DNA from: Comamonas testosteroni
GTDB taxonomy: Bacteria > Pseudomonadota > Gammaproteobacteria > Burkholderiales > Burkholderiaceae_C
Assembly (NCBI GenBank): GCA_008727115.1
Contig: CP044131.1
Span: 3,348,001 to 3,412,000, forward strand
DNA length: 64,000 nt
Reading direction: 5' to 3'
Shown: positions 23,793 to 31,893 of the stretch, piece by piece
Layout: each line of letters opens with the position of its first letter
How positions within the stretch are numbered: position 1 is the stretch's first letter
Notes under the pieces: generated by a model
Told to the model about the DNA's origin: nothing
Seen by the model: the letters and a program-made list of their open reading frames with translations, nothing else
Database searches by the model: none
Translations under genes and position numbers: made by a program

Positions 23793-25688
23793 ATGGAACA
23801 CAGCACCCCCATCTGGCTGAGCTACGGCTTTATCTACCTCACCGCAGCCGTACTCGCCGTACCCATTGCCCGCGCTCTTGGCTTGGGCGCCATCATTGGT
23901 TACCTGGGTGCAGGTATTGCCATGGGTCCCTGGGGCTTGGGCCTGGTCAAGAACGTGGACGACATCCTGCACTTTGCCGAGTTCGGCGTGGTGCTGATGC
24001 TGTTTGTCATCGGTCTGGAGTTACAGCCCAAGCGGCTGTGGGAGCTGCGACGCCCTATTTTTGGCTGGGGCATGGCGCAGATGCTGGTCTGCACCGGGAT
24101 TTTGTTTGTCGCCTCCTGGGGCTTTGGCTTTTCCTGGCGCGTAAGCCTGATTGCCGGCATGGGCCTGGCGCTGTCGTCCACCGCCATCTGCCTGCAGGTG
24201 ATGGCAGAGCGCAACCTCATGCGCACACCCAGCGGCCAGGCTGCGTTTTCGATTTTGCTGTTTCAGGACGTGGCAGCCATTCCCATCCTGGCGCTGATTC
24301 CCATTCTGGGCGCCTACAAGGCCGCCAACGCCACTCATACCGATAGCCATATCTGGATTGCCATCTTCAAGACCGTGGGCACAATTGCCGCCGTCATCAT
24401 CGGCGGACGCCTGCTGCTGCAACCTGTGCTGCGCTGGATTGCACGCAGCAAGACACCTGAAATCTTTACCGCCACATCCCTGCTGCTGGTGGTGGGTATT
24501 GCCATGCTGATGATTCAGGTGGGTCTGTCCATGGCGCTGGGGGCTTTTCTGGCAGGCGTACTGCTGGCTGACAGCGAATACCGCAGCGAACTGGAAACCA
24601 ATATCGAGCCGTTCAAGGGGCTGCTGCTGGGCCTGTTCTTCATGGCTGTGGGCATGAGCATTGACTTTGGCGTCATTCTCAAATCGCCCTGGGCCATGGC
24701 TGCCATGGTGATTGGCTTCATCAGCCTCAAGGCTCTGATGATTTTTGGCCTGGCCAAGTTCATGAAGCTGCCCTGGCGTGAGCGCCCCGTCTTTACGCTG
24801 ATGCTGGCCCAGGGCGGCGAATTTGCCTTTGTGGTGTTTCAGACCGCCGCCCAATACAAGGTGTTCCGCCACAACGTCTCGTCCATGCTGGTAGCTGCAG
24901 TGGCGCTGTCCATGCTGCTGGGCCCGCTGCTGCTGGTGGCGCTGGACAAGTTGCTGCTGCGCCGTTTCTCCACCATCAAGGAAGAAGATGGCGAGACAGA
25001 AAAAGCCCGCGAGATTTCAGAGCCACAAGAGTCCCCCATCATCATTGCGGGCTTTGGCCGCTACGGCCAGATCGTGGCCCGCGTGCTGCTGGCTCAGGGC
25101 CAGCGCCCCACCATCCTGGACCACAGCGTGGAAATGCTGGAGGCCGCCCAGACCTATGGCTATCGCGTCTTTTATGGCGATGCCACTCGCGTCGATCTGC
25201 TGCGCATTGCCGGAGCAGCCTCGGCCCGCGTATTGGTCATTGCGGTAGATTCGCCCGAGCAGTCCATCAAGATTGCAGCCCAGGTACGCAAGCATTTCCC
25301 CAATCTTGAGATCGTGGCCCGTGCCCGTGACCTGGATCACTGGTTCCGCCTGCGTGATTTGGGCGTGGAGCATGCCGAGCGCGAGGTCTTCGAGTCCAGT
25401 CTGGTGTCGGCCCAATCCGTGCTGGAACTGATTGGTGAAAGCCCTGCCGAAGCCAAGCGCATGACGGAGCGCTTTCGCGACCACAACCAAGCCTTGGCCG
25501 AGCGCATGTATCCCCACTACAAAGACCAGAACCAGCTGATTGCCGTAGCCAAGCAAGGCCGCCAGCAACTGGTGAAGCAAATGGCCAAGGAGCGTGCCTC
25601 CCTGCTGGAAAAGCTCGAAGATGATGGGCAACCGGCAGTTCCTTCAGCCGCGCAAAACCACAGTGCTGCTGGCTCGCGGCAGCCGTGA
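23793..25688 (+). CDS. CPA2 family cation:proton antiporter with TrkA-N domain (KefB/KefC/YbaL type)
   Basis: A 631-residue protein. About residues 1-390 are a twelve-helix Na+/H+ exchanger-like domain (ALGLGAIIGYLGAGIAMGP, LALSSTAICLQVMAERN, QDVAAIPILALIP). A Rossmann TrkA-N domain follows (about 412-530; AGFGRYGQIVARVLL, YGDATRVDLLRIAGA) with an acidic linker between, then a charged C-terminal coiled region. It probably exchanges K+ or Na+ for protons under nucleotide or redox control. No ancillary KefF/KefG gene is adjacent. The DUF1841 gene begins 16 bp after its stop. Confidence 0.92.
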   Translation: MEHSTPIWLSYGFIYLTAAVLAVPIARALGLGAIIGYLGAGIAMGPWGLGLVKNVDDILHFAEFGVVLMLFVIGLELQPKRLWELRRPIFGWGMAQMLVCTGILFVASWGFGFSWRVSLIAGMGLALSSTAICLQVMAERNLMRTPSGQAAFSILLFQDVAAIPILALIPILGAYKAANATHTDSHIWIAIFKTVGTIAAVIIGGRLLLQPVLRWIARSKTPEIFTATSLLLVVGIAMLMIQVGLSMALGAFLAGVLLADSEYRSELETNIEPFKGLLLGLFFMAVGMSIDFGVILKSPWAMAAMVIGFISLKALMIFGLAKFMKLPWRERPVFTLMLAQGGEFAFVVFQTAAQYKVFRHNVSSMLVAAVALSMLLGPLLLVALDKLLLRRFSTIKEEDGETEKAREISEPQESPIIIAGFGRYGQIVARVLLAQGQRPTILDHSVEMLEAAQTYGYRVFYGDATRVDLLRIAGAASARVLVIAVDSPEQSIKIAAQVRKHFPNLEIVARARDLDHWFRLRDLGVEHAEREVFESSLVSAQSVLELIGESPAEAKRMTERFRDHNQALAERMYPHYKDQNQLIAVAKQGRQQLVKQMAKERASLLEKLEDDGQPAVPSAAQNHSAAGSRQP

Positions 25689-25704
25689 TACGCTGCGCGC
25701 CATC

Positions 25705-26157
25705 ATGTTCAACCCCAGTCAAGCCGACGTACGGCGATTTTTTTGCGGTGTACGCACCAAGATGATCAGCGGCGCCCCTATGGAGGCTATCGAGACGCTG
25801 GCCAGCCTGTGGATAGAAGAGCACCCCGAGTATTTCGATGAGCTCGCCGATGTAGAGGCTGCCGTTGCCCGCAACTACGACGAGGAGCCTGAGCGTACTA
25901 ACCCGTTCCTGCATCTGTCCATGCATCTCTCCATCAGTGAGCAGTGCAGCGTGGACTCGCCCCGTGGCATTCGCCAGGCTGTGGAACTGCTGGCCAAGAA
26001 GCAGGACTTGCATGATGCCCACCACGCAGCCATGGAATGCCTTGGCCAGATGCTCTGGGAAAGCCAGCGCTCGGGCCGTCAGCCGGATGGAGAAGCCTAT
26101 GTCGCAGGTGTTCAGCGCATGGCTACCACGGACGGACGCTTCAAAAGCGCGTCCTAG
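25705..26157 (+). CDS. DUF1841 family protein
   Basis: A 150-residue soluble protein beginning MFNPSQADVRRFFCGV. It has an acidic middle (EEHPEYFDELADVEAAV) and the HLSMHLSISEQ and DLHDAHHAAMECLGQMLWE motifs, which match DUF1841 proteins of beta- and gammaproteobacteria. The His-rich conserved segments suggest metal binding, but no function is established. The start at 25705 is chosen because codons upstream to 25594 read through the antiporter C-terminus. A strong terminator follows. Confidence 0.85.
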   Translation: MFNPSQADVRRFFCGVRTKMISGAPMEAIETLASLWIEEHPEYFDELADVEAAVARNYDEEPERTNPFLHLSMHLSISEQCSVDSPRGIRQAVELLAKKQDLHDAHHAAMECLGQMLWESQRSGRQPDGEAYVAGVQRMATTDGRFKSAS

Positions 26158-26221
26158 CGCCTGCTTTCCATCAGGTCTCTTCTGGTGCCTCACCTCCTGA
26201 CGGCTTCATTTCATGCCCGAT

Positions 26222-26248
26222 AAAAAGCCCGCTATTGCGGGCTTTTTT
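26222..26248. terminator. Bidirectional intrinsic terminator
   Basis: AAAAAGCCCGC, loop TATT, GCGGGCTTTTT: a perfect 11-bp stem between the convergent DUF1841 and cytochrome c4 genes, with T tracts on both strands. Confidence 0.93.
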
Positions 26249-26261
26249 CTTGCAGCAGCTC

Positions 26262-26930
26262 TTATTTCTGCCCTAGCCGGAAGTGCGGCTGTGTCACGGT
26301 CTGCAGTTCCGTATCCAGGCTACCAAGGTATTTGGACAGTTGTCGCAGCTCATCATTGCTGAACTGCTTGACCATGCCCGCCATGATCCCGTTGCTGCGC
26401 CCTATGAGCCGGTTGTCGGCACCGTTTTGATAGGACTTGAGCGTGGCATACAGATAGTCTGAGTACTGGCCAGCCAGTTTGGGATATGAAGGGTCAATCG
26501 ATTTGGAAAAGCCTTCGCCGTGACAAGAGATGCAAGCACCTTTTTGCAGCAAGGCTGCGACTGCTGCCGAGGGCTCCTTGGCTTTGCTGGCTTCCTGCTT
26601 CTTGCCATGACCTGCATAGAAGGCAGCGACATCGGCAATATCCTGCTCACCCAGCGGCTCTGCAACAGCGCGCATGCTCGGGTGCTTGCGCTCACCTTTT
26701 TTATAGGCCTGCAGCGCAGCGACGATATAGGCCTCGTTCTGCCCCCCGATCATGGGAACCTTATAAACCTGAGGAAAGCTGGCCTGATAGCCGGGAATGC
26801 CGTGACAGCCTATGCACATGTCAACCTTGCTCTCGCCGGCCTTGGCATCTCCCTTGACGGTCTGAGCATTTACCATGCAGGTCACTGATGCGACAGCCAC
26901 TGCCAATATCGTTGTCCAAGTCTTTGTCAT
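26262..26930 (-). CDS. Diheme cytochrome c4-type protein
   Basis: Periplasmic electron carrier with two class I cytochrome c domains. From the ATG at 26930 there are 222 residues. The signal peptide is cleaved near VNAQT. Haem sites are CIGCH in the first domain and CISCH in the second. Conserved Met-containing segments (HPSMRAVAEPLG, GIMAGMVKQFS) give the sixth ligands. It probably feeds electrons to the terminal oxidase. It is divergent from the MoxR gene, and the upstream frame to 27026 overlaps that gene's promoter. Confidence 0.9.
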   Translation of the reverse strand: MTKTWTTILAVAVASVTCMVNAQTVKGDAKAGESKVDMCIGCHGIPGYQASFPQVYKVPMIGGQNEAYIVAALQAYKKGERKHPSMRAVAEPLGEQDIADVAAFYAGHGKKQEASKAKEPSAAVAALLQKGACISCHGEGFSKSIDPSYPKLAGQYSDYLYATLKSYQNGADNRLIGRSNGIMAGMVKQFSNDELRQLSKYLGSLDTELQTVTQPHFRLGQK

Positions 26931-27046
26931 TTTGCGCGCACAATCCTTCAAAAGTTCAGACGGGTGCTCAAATGCCTTGCTGCAGTGCAAATGATTATGG
27001 CAGTGAGAATTTGGCACGTTTATCAATACTTACGCTGATACCGCCC

Positions 27047-27901
27047 ATGAAGTTTCAAGGTTCCGACAAATACGTGGCCACGCAAGATCTGATGCTGGCC
27101 GTCAACGCTGCAGCCACACTGCAGCGCCCTTTGCTCATCAAGGGCGAGCCTGGCACAGGCAAGACCATGCTGGCCGAGGAAGTTGCATCTGCCCTGGACA
27201 TGCCTTTGCTGCAATGGCATATCAAATCCACCACCAAGGCTCAGCAAGGCCTGTATGAATACGACGCCGTAAGCCGCCTGCGCGACTCGCAAATGTCGGA
27301 CGTGGATGGCGGAGAGCGTGTCAAGGACATCAACAACTACATCGTCAAGGGCGTGCTCTGGCAGGCTTTCACCGCAGACCGCCCAGTGGCGCTGCTGATC
27401 GATGAAATCGACAAGGCAGACATCGAGTTTCCCAACGACTTGCTGCGCGAAATCGACCGCATGGAGTTCTATTGCTATGAAACGCGCGAAATGATCCGCG
27501 CCAAGCACAGACCTCTGGTCTTCATCACCTCGAACAACGAGAAAGAGCTTCCCGACGCATTCTTGCGCCGCTGCTTCTTCCACTACATCAAGTTCCCCGA
27601 AGCGGAGACCATGCGCCAGATCGTGGCCGTGCACTTCCCCAAGCTACAGGGCGAGCTGCTGAACGCAGCGATGAAGGTCTTCTACGATGTGCGTAATTTG
27701 CCAGGCCTCAAGAAAAAGCCTTCGACGAGCGAGCTGATTGACTGGCTCAAGCTGCTGATCGCCGAGGAAATTCCGGCTTCCTCGCTGCAGGACATCGACG
27801 GCAAGGTCAGCGTGCCGCCCATGGTGGGGGCGCTGCTCAAGAACGAGCAGGACATGAGTCTGTTTGAAAAGCTGGTTTTCATGAACCAGCGCAACCGCTG
27901 A
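27047..27901 (+). CDS. MoxR-family AAA+ ATPase
   Basis: A 284-residue AAA+ chaperone-like ATPase. It has Walker A GEPGTGKT near 36-43, Walker B ALLIDEIDKAD, sensor 1 FITSNNEKELPDAFLRRCFF with the arginine finger, and a C-terminal lid. These proteins act with VWA-domain partners to mature metal or cofactor enzymes (the CoxD/NorQ branch). The VWA partner is encoded three genes downstream. The start at 27047 (MKFQGSDKYVAT) matches the family; the longer frame from 26888 would overlap the cytochrome gene. Confidence 0.92.
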   Translation: MKFQGSDKYVATQDLMLAVNAAATLQRPLLIKGEPGTGKTMLAEEVASALDMPLLQWHIKSTTKAQQGLYEYDAVSRLRDSQMSDVDGGERVKDINNYIVKGVLWQAFTADRPVALLIDEIDKADIEFPNDLLREIDRMEFYCYETREMIRAKHRPLVFITSNNEKELPDAFLRRCFFHYIKFPEAETMRQIVAVHFPKLQGELLNAAMKVFYDVRNLPGLKKKPSTSELIDWLKLLIAEEIPASSLQDIDGKVSVPPMVGALLKNEQDMSLFEKLVFMNQRNR

Positions 27902-27938
27902 GTCCGCAACACTGCACACGACCGAGGAGGCCCAAGCC

Positions 27939-28163
27939 ATGAGCACTGCACGACAACTGCTGCTGGAAGGTGGCTCCGATGCCATCGGCTTTGTGGCTGG
28001 AGCCCTGCTGGGCTGGGGCCTGTCTCATGTGCTGGGCTTTGACCTGTTTGCCCAGGGGTACGGAGCCGGCAGCATTGCTGCCATCGCCCTGGTGGGACTG
28101 GGCGGAGGCGTAGGTCTCAAGCTGGCCCGCCTGTGGCGGAGCAAAAACCATACAGTGGAGTAA
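27939..28163 (+). CDS. Small membrane protein of unknown function
   Basis: A 74-residue protein with two glycine-rich hydrophobic segments (about 15-35, GFVAGALLGWGLSHVLGFDL; and 43-63) and a basic C-terminus (LARLWRSKNH). GAGGAGG lies ten bases before the ATG. It lies between the MoxR and GNAT genes in a same-strand run with short gaps, and is probably co-transcribed. Not recognised. Confidence 0.7.
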   Translation: MSTARQLLLEGGSDAIGFVAGALLGWGLSHVLGFDLFAQGYGAGSIAAIALVGLGGGVGLKLARLWRSKNHTVE

Positions 28164-28169
28164 CGCACC

Positions 28170-28772
28170 ATGTCTTTTGTCACCCCCGTCACTTTGCGCG
28201 ACCGCGGTGTGCGTCTGGAGCCGCTGGCACTGAGCCATGAGCCGGGCCTGGCGGCTGCCGCTGCCGATGGCGAGCTGTGGAAGATCCGCGTGACCTCCGT
28301 GCCAGAGCCAGGCGAGGTACACAGTTATATCGAAACCGCGCTGCAGGGCCGTGAGCAAGGCCACCGCTTTGCCTTTGCCGTGGTCGATGACAACAGCGGC
28401 AAAGTTCTTGGCACCACCAGCTATCACGACATCGCCCCGTCAGTGCGGCGCCTGGAGATCGGATACACCTGGTATGCCAAGAGCGTGCAGCGCACCCATG
28501 TCAACACCTCGGCCAAGCTCCTGCTGCTGGCCCATGCTTTTGGCACCCTGGGTTGCCATGTGGTGGGCTGGCGCACGGACAACTTCAACTTCGCCAGCCA
28601 GCGCGCCATCGAGCGCCTGGGAGCCAGGAAAGACGGCGTGCTGCGCGGCCATGCACTGCGGCGCGACGGCACGATTCGCGACACGGTGATGTATTCCATG
28701 CGCAGTGGCGAATGGCCCGAAGCCCGTGCGCAATTGCTCTATCTTTTAGAGCAGCATGCGCCCACCACATAA
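28170..28772 (+). CDS. GNAT family N-acetyltransferase (RimJ/RimL-like)
   Basis: A 200-residue acetyltransferase. The acetyl-CoA-binding region is RTHVNTSAKLLLLAHAFGTLG. It is followed by VVGWRTDNFNFASQRAIERLGARKDGVLRGH, which is typical of the RimJ/RimL group acting on protein N-termini or small amines. It begins six bases after the previous gene and is part of the MoxR-VWA transcript. The substrate is unknown. Confidence 0.88.
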   Translation: MSFVTPVTLRDRGVRLEPLALSHEPGLAAAAADGELWKIRVTSVPEPGEVHSYIETALQGREQGHRFAFAVVDDNSGKVLGTTSYHDIAPSVRRLEIGYTWYAKSVQRTHVNTSAKLLLLAHAFGTLGCHVVGWRTDNFNFASQRAIERLGARKDGVLRGHALRRDGTIRDTVMYSMRSGEWPEARAQLLYLLEQHAPTT

Positions 28773-28790
28773 GCGCCAGAGGCTGATTTC

Positions 28791-29978
28791 ATGCTGATTG
28801 ATTTTTTCTACACCCTGCGCGCCGCCAAGCTGCCGGTCTCGGTCAAGGAGTTTCTGGCCCTGCTGGAAGCGCTGGACGCAGGCATCATCGGCCCCAAGAG
28901 CGAAGACCGCTGGAGCCTAGATGACTTCTATCACCTGGGTCGCACGATTTTGGTCAAGGACGAGAAGCACTACGACAAGTACGACCGCGCGTTTTCCGCC
29001 TACTTCAAGGGCGTGGAAATGCTGGCCGATCTGACCAAGGAAATTCCCCAGGACTGGCTGCAAAAACTGCTGGAGCGCGAGCTCAGCCCCGAGGACAAGG
29101 CCAAGATCGAAGCCATGGGCTGGGACGAGCTGATGGAGACGCTCAAGAAACGCCTGGAGGAGCAGAAAGAGCGCCACGAAGGCGGCAACAAGTGGATTGG
29201 CACGGGCGGCACCAGTCCCTTCGGCCATGGCGGCTACAACCCAGCAGGCATACGCATTGGCGGGCCGGGACGCAACAAGAGCGCCGTCAAGGTCTGGGAG
29301 CAGCGCGCCTACCGTGACTATGACGACACCCAGGAACTGGGCACGCGCAACATCAAGGTCGCTCTGCGCCGCCTGCGCAAGTTTGCGCGCCAAGGCAGCG
29401 AGCTGGAGCTGGATCTTCCCGACACCATCCGCTCCACGGCAGCCAATGCCGGGTATCTGGACATCAAGATGATTCCCGAGCGGCACAACAATGTGAAAGT
29501 GCTGCTGCTCATGGACGTGGGCGGCACCATGGATGAGCATGTGCAAAAGGTTGAAGAGCTGTTCTCAGCCGTCAAAAGCGAACTCAAGCACCTTGAGTTC
29601 TATTACTTCCACAACTGTGTCTATGACTTCATGTGGAAGAACAACCGCCGCCGCTTTGCCGAGAAGTTTTCAACCTGGGACATCATTCGCAAGTACAACA
29701 AGGACTACAAGCTGATTTTTGTAGGGGATGCCACCATGAGTCCCTACGAAGTCCTACAGCCTGGTGGCTCGGTTGAGTATATGAACGAGGAAACCGGCGC
29801 CGAATGGCTCCAGCGACTGACCAACGCCTTTCCTCACTTTGCCTGGATCAATCCAGAGCCTCAGGGAGTGTGGCAATATCGTCAAAGTATCAGCATCATC
29901 CAGCAACTCATGAGCGATCGTATGTATCCGCTATCGCTCAAAGGCCTCGAGGATGCCATGCGTATGCTGTCAAAATAA
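28791..29978 (+). CDS. VWA domain protein (CoxE-like), partner of the MoxR ATPase
   Basis: A 395-residue protein. The N-terminal half is charged and helical, followed by a Gly-rich linker (about 135-165). A von Willebrand A fold begins at VKVLLLMDVGGTMDEH, with a MIDAS variant DxGGT in place of DxSxS. Later come EFYYFHNCVYDFMW and FVGDATMSPYEV, which supply the Thr and Asp of the metal site. It works with MoxR ATPases in assembly of cofactor enzymes. The target enzyme is not obvious here. An inverted repeat follows just inside tamA. Confidence 0.88.
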   Translation: MLIDFFYTLRAAKLPVSVKEFLALLEALDAGIIGPKSEDRWSLDDFYHLGRTILVKDEKHYDKYDRAFSAYFKGVEMLADLTKEIPQDWLQKLLERELSPEDKAKIEAMGWDELMETLKKRLEEQKERHEGGNKWIGTGGTSPFGHGGYNPAGIRIGGPGRNKSAVKVWEQRAYRDYDDTQELGTRNIKVALRRLRKFARQGSELELDLPDTIRSTAANAGYLDIKMIPERHNNVKVLLLMDVGGTMDEHVQKVEELFSAVKSELKHLEFYYFHNCVYDFMWKNNRRRFAEKFSTWDIIRKYNKDYKLIFVGDATMSPYEVLQPGGSVEYMNEETGAEWLQRLTNAFPHFAWINPEPQGVWQYRQSISIIQQLMSDRMYPLSLKGLEDAMRMLSK

Positions 29979-29983
29979 TTGTT

Positions 29984-31891
29984 ATGCCCCAGACATTGCT
30001 TCCCCCAAAGCCGGCACTGAAGCCGGCTTTGTTTTTAAGCGCCGCATTGATACTCAGCGGCTGCAGCCTGCTTCCGTCCAAGGACAAAGATGTAGAAGCC
30101 ATGGGCATAGACTCCAGCGGCCCTCCTGCCTTCACTCTGGAAGTGGAGGCACCCAAGGAAGTTCAGTCACTGCTAGAGCAGCACCTGGAGCTCAAGCGCT
30201 TTCGTCACCAGCCCGACCTGCAGCGTCGGGAGCTGACACGGCTGCTGGGCGCAACCGATGCCAACGTACGAGAGTTGATCGGTACTCTGGGCTACTTCAG
30301 CCCCACGGTTACGGTGGAGCTGACGGAAACACCCGACGAAGAGGTTCCGCGCACGGTACTGGTCAAGGTTGACCCTGGCCCCCCTACTGTCATTGAAAAA
30401 TCCGAGCTTCGTTTCACCGGCATCAATGCCAACGACGAACTGGGCACCTCGCAGCGCCTGCAGATTGAGGAAACCTGGCCTCTGCAAACAGGAGAGCAGT
30501 TCTCCCAATCGGCCTGGAGCAGCGCCAAAAGCGGCGGCCTCAAAGAGCTGCAAAAGCGCCGCTATCCACTGGCTCGCATTGACACCAGCTTGGCCGATAT
30601 CGATGCAGATACCAACAAGGCGCAGGTCAGCGTCAGCTACGACCCCGGCCCTGCTTACACATTTGGCCCGTTGCTAATCGACGGTGCCGAGCGCTACGAC
30701 CCCGTGGGCACGGCCCGTATTGCACGGCTGCCGGAAGGCAAGGAATACGACCTGCAAAACATGCTCGACGCTCAGCAAAGGCTGGTCAGCAGCGGCTACT
30801 ACGACTCGGTCTTTTTGTCATTGGCAGACTCTCCACAGCAAGATGCCACTGAGGCCCAGCGCGACGAGCAGCGCAACAACCAAGGCGCCGCCATTACTTC
30901 ACCCGTCATCGCAAAGGTTCGCGAAGCCAAACTGCAAAAGTGGGTGTTTGGTGTGGGCGCCAGCACCGACACCGGACCTCGCCTGTCGATTGATCACATC
31001 TATAACAAGGTTCCAGGCCTGAACTGGCGTGCCACCAGCAAGCTGCAGCTGGACAAGAAAAATCCGCTGATCTCCACGCAGCTGGTCGGGCTTCCCGGTG
31101 ACGACCTCTGGCGCTGGTTTACCGGTGCCAAGTTTGAGCGCGCACCTGCCGGCGACTTCAACACCAACAGCGCACAACTGCGCTTTGGCCGCTCCAAGGC
31201 TGAAGACCGCATTGAGCGCAATATGTACCTGCAGTACGACTACGCCAAGACGCAAGGCGCAGGCGCACCTCCCGGTGCCTCGTCCCTGCTGGCCAACTAT
31301 GGCTGGACGGCTCGCTACTTCGACAACAACCTGCTTCCCTCATCCGGCTTTGGTCTGGCCCTGGAAGCCGGTGCAGGCACGACACTGACACCGCAGCGCT
31401 CGCCCTTTGGCCGCATCACCGGCCGCTGGCTGAGCCTGATCCCACTGGGCGAGCGCGATGAAACCACCCATCGCCGCAGCCGCCTGCAGATCAGGGCCGG
31501 TGCAGGTGCCGTCATCGCCAAAAAAGACGTGGACCTGCCCACCACCATCATGTTTCTCACTGGTGGTGACAACACGGTGCGTGGTTACGGCTATCAGTCG
31601 ATTGGTGCACGCACCGACAATGGCCGTGTGATTGCAGGCCGCTACATGGCCATGGGCAGCGTGGAGTGGCAGCGCCCCATCTCCATCAAGGGCAATACTC
31701 AGGATTTCGAGCACGCCATCTTCATTGACGCCGGTACCGTAGGTGACGACATCAACCACCTCTACACCCGCGTTGGCCTGGGTACCGGCATACGCTGGAA
31801 AAGCCCGGTCGGACCGATTCAAGCAGATCTCGCCTGGGGCGCACAAGAGCAGCGACTGCGCCTGCACCTGCGCCTGGGCTTCACGTTTTAA
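29984..31891 (+). CDS. tamA: TamA-like outer-membrane assembly protein (Omp85 family)
   Basis: Outer-membrane partner of TamB in the translocation and assembly module. From the ATG at 29984 there are 635 residues. The signal sequence ends in a lipobox, ILSGC (Cys27), so the N-terminus may be lipidated. POTRA domains span about 60-300 and a 16-strand beta-barrel the rest (LSIDHIYNKVPG, the Omp85 motif GGDNTVRGYGYQSIG, terminal LHLRLGFTF). It starts five bases after the VWA gene. An inverted repeat with a T run lies within its first 16 codons. tamB follows two bases later. Confidence 0.92.
   Translation: MPQTLLPPKPALKPALFLSAALILSGCSLLPSKDKDVEAMGIDSSGPPAFTLEVEAPKEVQSLLEQHLELKRFRHQPDLQRRELTRLLGATDANVRELIGTLGYFSPTVTVELTETPDEEVPRTVLVKVDPGPPTVIEKSELRFTGINANDELGTSQRLQIEETWPLQTGEQFSQSAWSSAKSGGLKELQKRRYPLARIDTSLADIDADTNKAQVSVSYDPGPAYTFGPLLIDGAERYDPVGTARIARLPEGKEYDLQNMLDAQQRLVSSGYYDSVFLSLADSPQQDATEAQRDEQRNNQGAAITSPVIAKVREAKLQKWVFGVGASTDTGPRLSIDHIYNKVPGLNWRATSKLQLDKKNPLISTQLVGLPGDDLWRWFTGAKFERAPAGDFNTNSAQLRFGRSKAEDRIERNMYLQYDYAKTQGAGAPPGASSLLANYGWTARYFDNNLLPSSGFGLALEAGAGTTLTPQRSPFGRITGRWLSLIPLGERDETTHRRSRLQIRAGAGAVIAKKDVDLPTTIMFLTGGDNTVRGYGYQSIGARTDNGRVIAGRYMAMGSVEWQRPISIKGNTQDFEHAIFIDAGTVGDDINHLYTRVGLGTGIRWKSPVGPIQADLAWGAQEQRLRLHLRLGFTF
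30007..30036 (+). terminator. Terminator-like hairpin inside the start of tamA
   Basis: AAAGCCGGC, loop ACTGAA, GCCGGCTTT, then GTTTTT. It looks like an intrinsic terminator for the VWA operon but falls in codons 8-16 of tamA. It also encodes a KPAL-KPAL duplication, so it may be coincidental. If functional it would attenuate read-through into tamA-tamB. Confidence 0.45.
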
Positions 31892-31893
31892 GC

